Source of the DNA: an uncultured Oscillospiraceae bacterium
Lineage (GTDB): Bacteria > Bacillota > Clostridia > Oscillospirales > Oscillospiraceae
NCBI GenBank assembly: GCA_900763675.1
Contig: CAAFLE010000105.1
Span: 1-13,584 of the forward strand
Length of the DNA: 13,584 nt
Direction of reading: 5' to 3'
Shown one piece after another: positions 12,287-13,584 of the stretch. The translations under genes were made by a program, and so were the position numbers. The notes under the pieces were generated by a model. The model saw only the letters and a list, made by a program, of their open reading frames with translations. It was not told the origin of the DNA and searched no databases. The first letter of the stretch is position 1. Every line of letters begins with the position of its first letter.

Positions 12287-13584
12287 ATGGGTCTTCTCAG
12301 AACTGGCATCGGCACCGTTACCGGCGTTCTTTCCGATCAGTGGAAGGAATATTTCTACTGCGAGGCGCTGCCCGCCGACGTGCTGGCGGTCAAGGGCCGT
12401 AAGCGCGTTTCCGGCGGCTCCAACAACGGTCTGGACAACATCATTTCCAACGGCTCCGTCATCGCCGTGGCGGACGGGCAGTGCATGATGATCGTCGAGC
12501 AGGGCAAGATCGTGGACATCTGCGCCGAGCCGGGCGAGTATGTCTACGACATCTCCACCGAGCCGTCGATCTTCGCGGGCGGCAGTCTCGCCTCGAACAT
12601 CCAGCAGGTGTTCCAGACGATGGGCAAGCGCTTCACCTTCGGCGGCGTCGCCCCCAAGGATCAGCGCGTTTACTACTTCAACACCAAGGAGCTTGTCGGC
12701 AACAAGTACGGCACGCCCTCTCCGGTGCCGTTCCGCGTTGTAGACGCCGCTGCGGGCATAGATCTCGACATTGCCATCCGCTGCTTCGGCGAATACAGCT
12801 ACCGCATCACCAACCCCATGCTGTTCTATACGAACATCTGCGGCAACGTCGAGACCGCCTTTACCCGCGACAAGATTGACAGCCAGCTCAAGACCGAGCT
12901 GCTGACGGCGCTTCAGCCCGCGTTTGCGAAGATCTCCGACATGGGCATCCGCTACAGCTCTCTGCCCGGTCACACGATGGAGATCGCGCAGGCGCTCAAC
13001 GAAGTCCTCTCCCCCAAGTGGCGCGATCTGCGCGGCATCGAGGTTGTCTCCTTCGGCGTCTCCAGCGTGAAGGCGAGCGAAGAAGACGAGCAGATGATCA
13101 AGCAGATGCAGCAGGCGAAGGCGTATATGAACCCCGGCATGGCGGCGGCAAACCTCGCCCGTGCGCAGGCGAACGCCATGCAGGACGCCGCGAAGAACCA
13201 GGGCGGCGCGGCAATGGCTTTTATGGGCATGAACATGGCGCAGAACGCCGGCGGCTTCAACGCGCAGAATCTCTACCAGATGGGCGCGCAGCAGCGCCAG
13301 AGCGGCGCGGGCGCCGCGAACGGCTGGACCTGCCCGCAGTGCGGCACGGTGTCCACCGGCAAATTCTGCACCTCCTGTGGCACGAAAAAGCCCGAACCCG
13401 CCGCGGCAAATACGTGGACGTGCGCCTGCGGCGCGGTAAACAAGGGAAAGTTCTGCGCCGAATGCGGCGCGAAAAAGCCCGCCGGCGTGCCGCAGTACAA
13501 GTGCGACAAGTGCGGCTGGGAGCCTGCCGACCCGGCGCACCCGCCGAAGTTCTGCCCCGAATGCGGCGATCCGTTTGACGACGG
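12287..13584 (+). CDS. SPFH-domain protein with three C-terminal zinc ribbons (YdjI / 'virion core protein' family), 3' end cut by the window
   Basis: 432 codons are visible, open to the window end with no stop. The N-terminus (MGLLRTGIGTVTGVLSDQWKEY) and the following ~280 residues match the SPFH-like family annotated as virion core protein or YdjI. Landmarks are FYCEALPADVLAVKG at 24-38, a VADGQCMMIVEQGKIVD block, PVPFRVVDAAAGIDLDIAIR and DLRGIEVVSFGVSSVK. A Met/Gln/Ala-rich segment leads to ribbons with Cys349/352/361/364, Cys379/381/390/393 and Cys406/409/423/426. The first two have Trp at 347 and 377. GAAAGGAG at 12270-12277 sets the start. SPFH proteins oligomerise on membranes. In Bacillus subtilis YdjI works with PspA and membrane partners in envelope stress (family knowledge). 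Transcription with the Ig-like gene is likely. The second ribbon starts CxC rather than CxxC. Confidence 0.92.
   Translation, partial: MGLLRTGIGTVTGVLSDQWKEYFYCEALPADVLAVKGRKRVSGGSNNGLDNIISNGSVIAVADGQCMMIVEQGKIVDICAEPGEYVYDISTEPSIFAGGSLASNIQQVFQTMGKRFTFGGVAPKDQRVYYFNTKELVGNKYGTPSPVPFRVVDAAAGIDLDIAIRCFGEYSYRITNPMLFYTNICGNVETAFTRDKIDSQLKTELLTALQPAFAKISDMGIRYSSLPGHTMEIAQALNEVLSPKWRDLRGIEVVSFGVSSVKASEEDEQMIKQMQQAKAYMNPGMAAANLARAQANAMQDAAKNQGGAAMAFMGMNMAQNAGGFNAQNLYQMGAQQRQSGAGAANGWTCPQCGTVSTGKFCTSCGTKKPEPAAANTWTCACGAVNKGKFCAECGAKKPAGVPQYKCDKCGWEPADPAHPPKFCPECGDPFDD

Noticed and set aside
12251..13540. A 429-codon open frame on the minus strand across the SPFH gene
   Set aside because: It is antisense to a gene with clear domains, ribosome site and zinc ribbons. 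The translation is Arg/Ala/His-rich without any domain, typical of antisense frames in GC-rich DNA.

Overview
The window is GC-rich, densely coded bacterial DNA. The ribosome-binding sites are strong (AGGAGG/GGAGAG type), the intergenic gaps are short, and the proteins include a Firmicutes-type class I mannose-6-phosphate isomerase, a LytTR regulator, and DUF805 and SPFH proteins carrying zinc ribbons. Together these suggest a high-GC member of the Clostridia (Oscillospiraceae-like, probably gut-associated). That assignment is an inference from gene content, not from a marker gene. I saw no tRNA, rRNA, CRISPR array, insertion sequence or phage gene.

Layout. (A) 39-2375, plus strand: a short-chain dehydrogenase/reductase, then an unusual fusion of an acyl carrier protein domain to an alpha-oxoamine synthase. 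The pair looks like a two-step module that condenses an ACP-bound acyl chain with an amino acid and then reduces the resulting ketone, as in sphingoid-base or related amino-lipid synthesis. A long, near-perfect palindrome at 2381-2422 ends both this unit and the convergent operon. (B) 9508-2429, minus strand: a nine-gene operon with gaps of 58 bp or less and one 4-bp overlap. In transcription order it encodes a 67-residue small protein, a membrane-anchored trypsin-like protease with a cytosolic zinc ribbon, a soluble Ser/Thr kinase, a zinc-ribbon/TM/Ig-like protein, two paralogous TerY-like vWA proteins, a PP2C phosphatase, a zinc-ribbon/TM protein and a DUF805/double-zinc-ribbon membrane protein. 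(C) 9650-10372, minus: a LytTR regulator whose receiver domain lacks the phospho-acceptor Asp, with its own promoter and an excellent terminator. (D) 10470-11438, minus: manA. (E) 11570 to the window end, plus: an Ig-like surface protein on a Pro/Thr stalk, then an SPFH protein with three zinc ribbons that runs off the window.

How it may work. Kinase, PP2C phosphatase and vWA proteins together match the TerY-phosphorylation triad described by comparative genomics, but no TerD/TerC-type ter genes are present here. Four membrane proteins of the operon place a zinc ribbon on the predicted cytosolic side, where the kinase and phosphatase act. Two of them (the protease and the DUF805 protein) end in the same C-terminal tail, DFTPPxL. 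I propose that the operon is an envelope-sensing phospho-signalling system: outside modules (protease, Ig-like domain) are linked through zinc-ribbon tails to a cytosolic kinase/phosphatase/vWA core, and the threonine of the shared tail is a candidate phospho-site or docking motif. The SPFH zinc-ribbon protein in unit E may belong to the same process. This is a hypothesis; the co-occurrence and the shared tail are directly visible.
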